In this document: positions 5,424 to 5,648 of the stretch, in pieces | Numbering within the stretch: the stretch's first letter is position 1 | How the letters are laid out: each line of letters begins with the position of its first letter | Origin: Gammaproteobacteria bacterium | GTDB taxonomy: Bacteria; Gemmatimonadota; Gemmatimonadetes; Longimicrobiales; Gaopeijiaceae | Direction: 5' to 3' | DNA length: 5,648 nucleotides | NCBI GenBank assembly: GCA_009843625.1 | Contig: VYDD01000381.1 | Location: 1 to 5,648 of the forward strand | Notes under the pieces: generated by a model | Database searches by the model: none | Told to the model about the DNA's origin: nothing | The model's input: only the letters and a program-made list of their open reading frames with translations | Program-made: the position numbers and the translations under genes

Positions 5424-5648
5424 TCAGATCAGGGACTCGTCGCCGCGTGGTCCCCGAAGCGCGGAAAGGACTTCGTCGATCCTTCGACGGGGAAGGCATC
5501 GTTCGAAATCGTGCAAAGCTGCGGCGGACCCGCCGGGTCTTGTCGCGCAGGGCAGGTTGGGCAGTTGATCCTCAAGTACTTGCGTGGTGCTGTTTGCGCG
5601 GGCCGGGCGTCCGTGGACCCGGTCCCACGCGTATTGAGTCGGTTCCGG
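5424..5648 (-). CDS. Uncertain: possible C-terminal end of a gene entering from the right edge
   Basis: A minus-strand frame is open from the right edge to TGA at 5426-5424 (74 residues). It has a protein-like composition, including EPTQYAWDRVHG near the edge and RRRIDEVLSALRG near the end. I recognise no family. The evidence is weak: a second minus-strand frame ending at 5431-5429 is also open to the edge, and a plus-strand frame is open to the edge with an equally coding-like G+C pattern by codon position. A gene convergent with the repressor would be a normal arrangement, but the sequence alone cannot settle the strand. Confidence 0.2.
   Translation of the reverse strand, partial: PEPTQYAWDRVHGRPARANSTTQVLEDQLPNLPCATRPGGSAAALHDFERCLPRRRIDEVLSALRGPRGDESLI
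5475..5539. other. Hairpins downstream of the repressor; weak terminator candidates
   Basis: GTCGA/TCGAC (5475-5479 with 5484-5488, loop TCCT) and GACCC/GGGTC (5527-5531 with 5535-5539, loop GCC, followed by TTGT) are perfect short stems after the end of the S24 reading frame. Neither has a good T-run, so intrinsic termination is only possible, not shown. Confidence 0.2.

Overview
High-GC window (roughly two thirds G+C overall, with G/C-rich third codon positions) from a Gram-negative-type bacterium, almost certainly an accessory region: an integrative conjugative element, conjugative plasmid or remnant of one. The transfer genes have periplasmic and outer-membrane parts (an exported TrbG/VirB9), so a two-membrane host is likely. 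The phylum cannot be fixed from the sequence. The repressor type and the P-type (Trb/VirB) transfer genes are common in Proteobacteria, but other high-GC two-membrane phyla are possible.

Left three quarters (about 1-4004), minus strand: a compact leftward operon. It begins with a small AlpA-type winged-helix regulator (4004-3765). Next come a TrbC/VirB2 pilin precursor (3739-3452), a TrbD/VirB3 membrane protein (3452-3147), a TrbE/VirB4 ATPase (3150-709) and the 5' part of a TrbG/VirB9 gene that runs off the left edge (703-1). The trbC/trbD and trbD/trbE junctions overlap by 1 and 4 bases, which indicates translational coupling. The gene order is not that of the classical trb operons: alpA stands where trbB (VirB11) is usual, and trbG follows trbE with no trbF, trbJ or trbL between.

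Middle (about 4005-4659): control region between the leftward operon and a rightward repressor gene. It holds a long, possibly decayed leader upstream of alpA and a relatively AT-rich patch with a 10-bp-period direct repeat (4361-4400). Abutting the repeat is a segment that folds as a small three-way junction whose last hairpin has a perfect tRNA T-arm form on the minus strand (4394-4440). A REP-like hairpin (4507-4534) and a perfect palindrome (4643-4659) touching the repressor start codon follow.

Right (4660-5379), plus strand: a phage/ICE-type S24 (LexA/CI-like) repressor divided into HTH and peptidase halves by one in-frame TGA. The nucleophilic serine motif reads GDPM instead of GDSM. 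This is either a dead repressor or an SOS-insensitive, split one. The final 270 bases hold no confident gene; several frames are open to the right edge.

Working model (inference): the repressor controls the element from the central region, AlpA couples that decision to expression of the mating-pore operon and perhaps to excision, and the trb genes build the conjugation channel.
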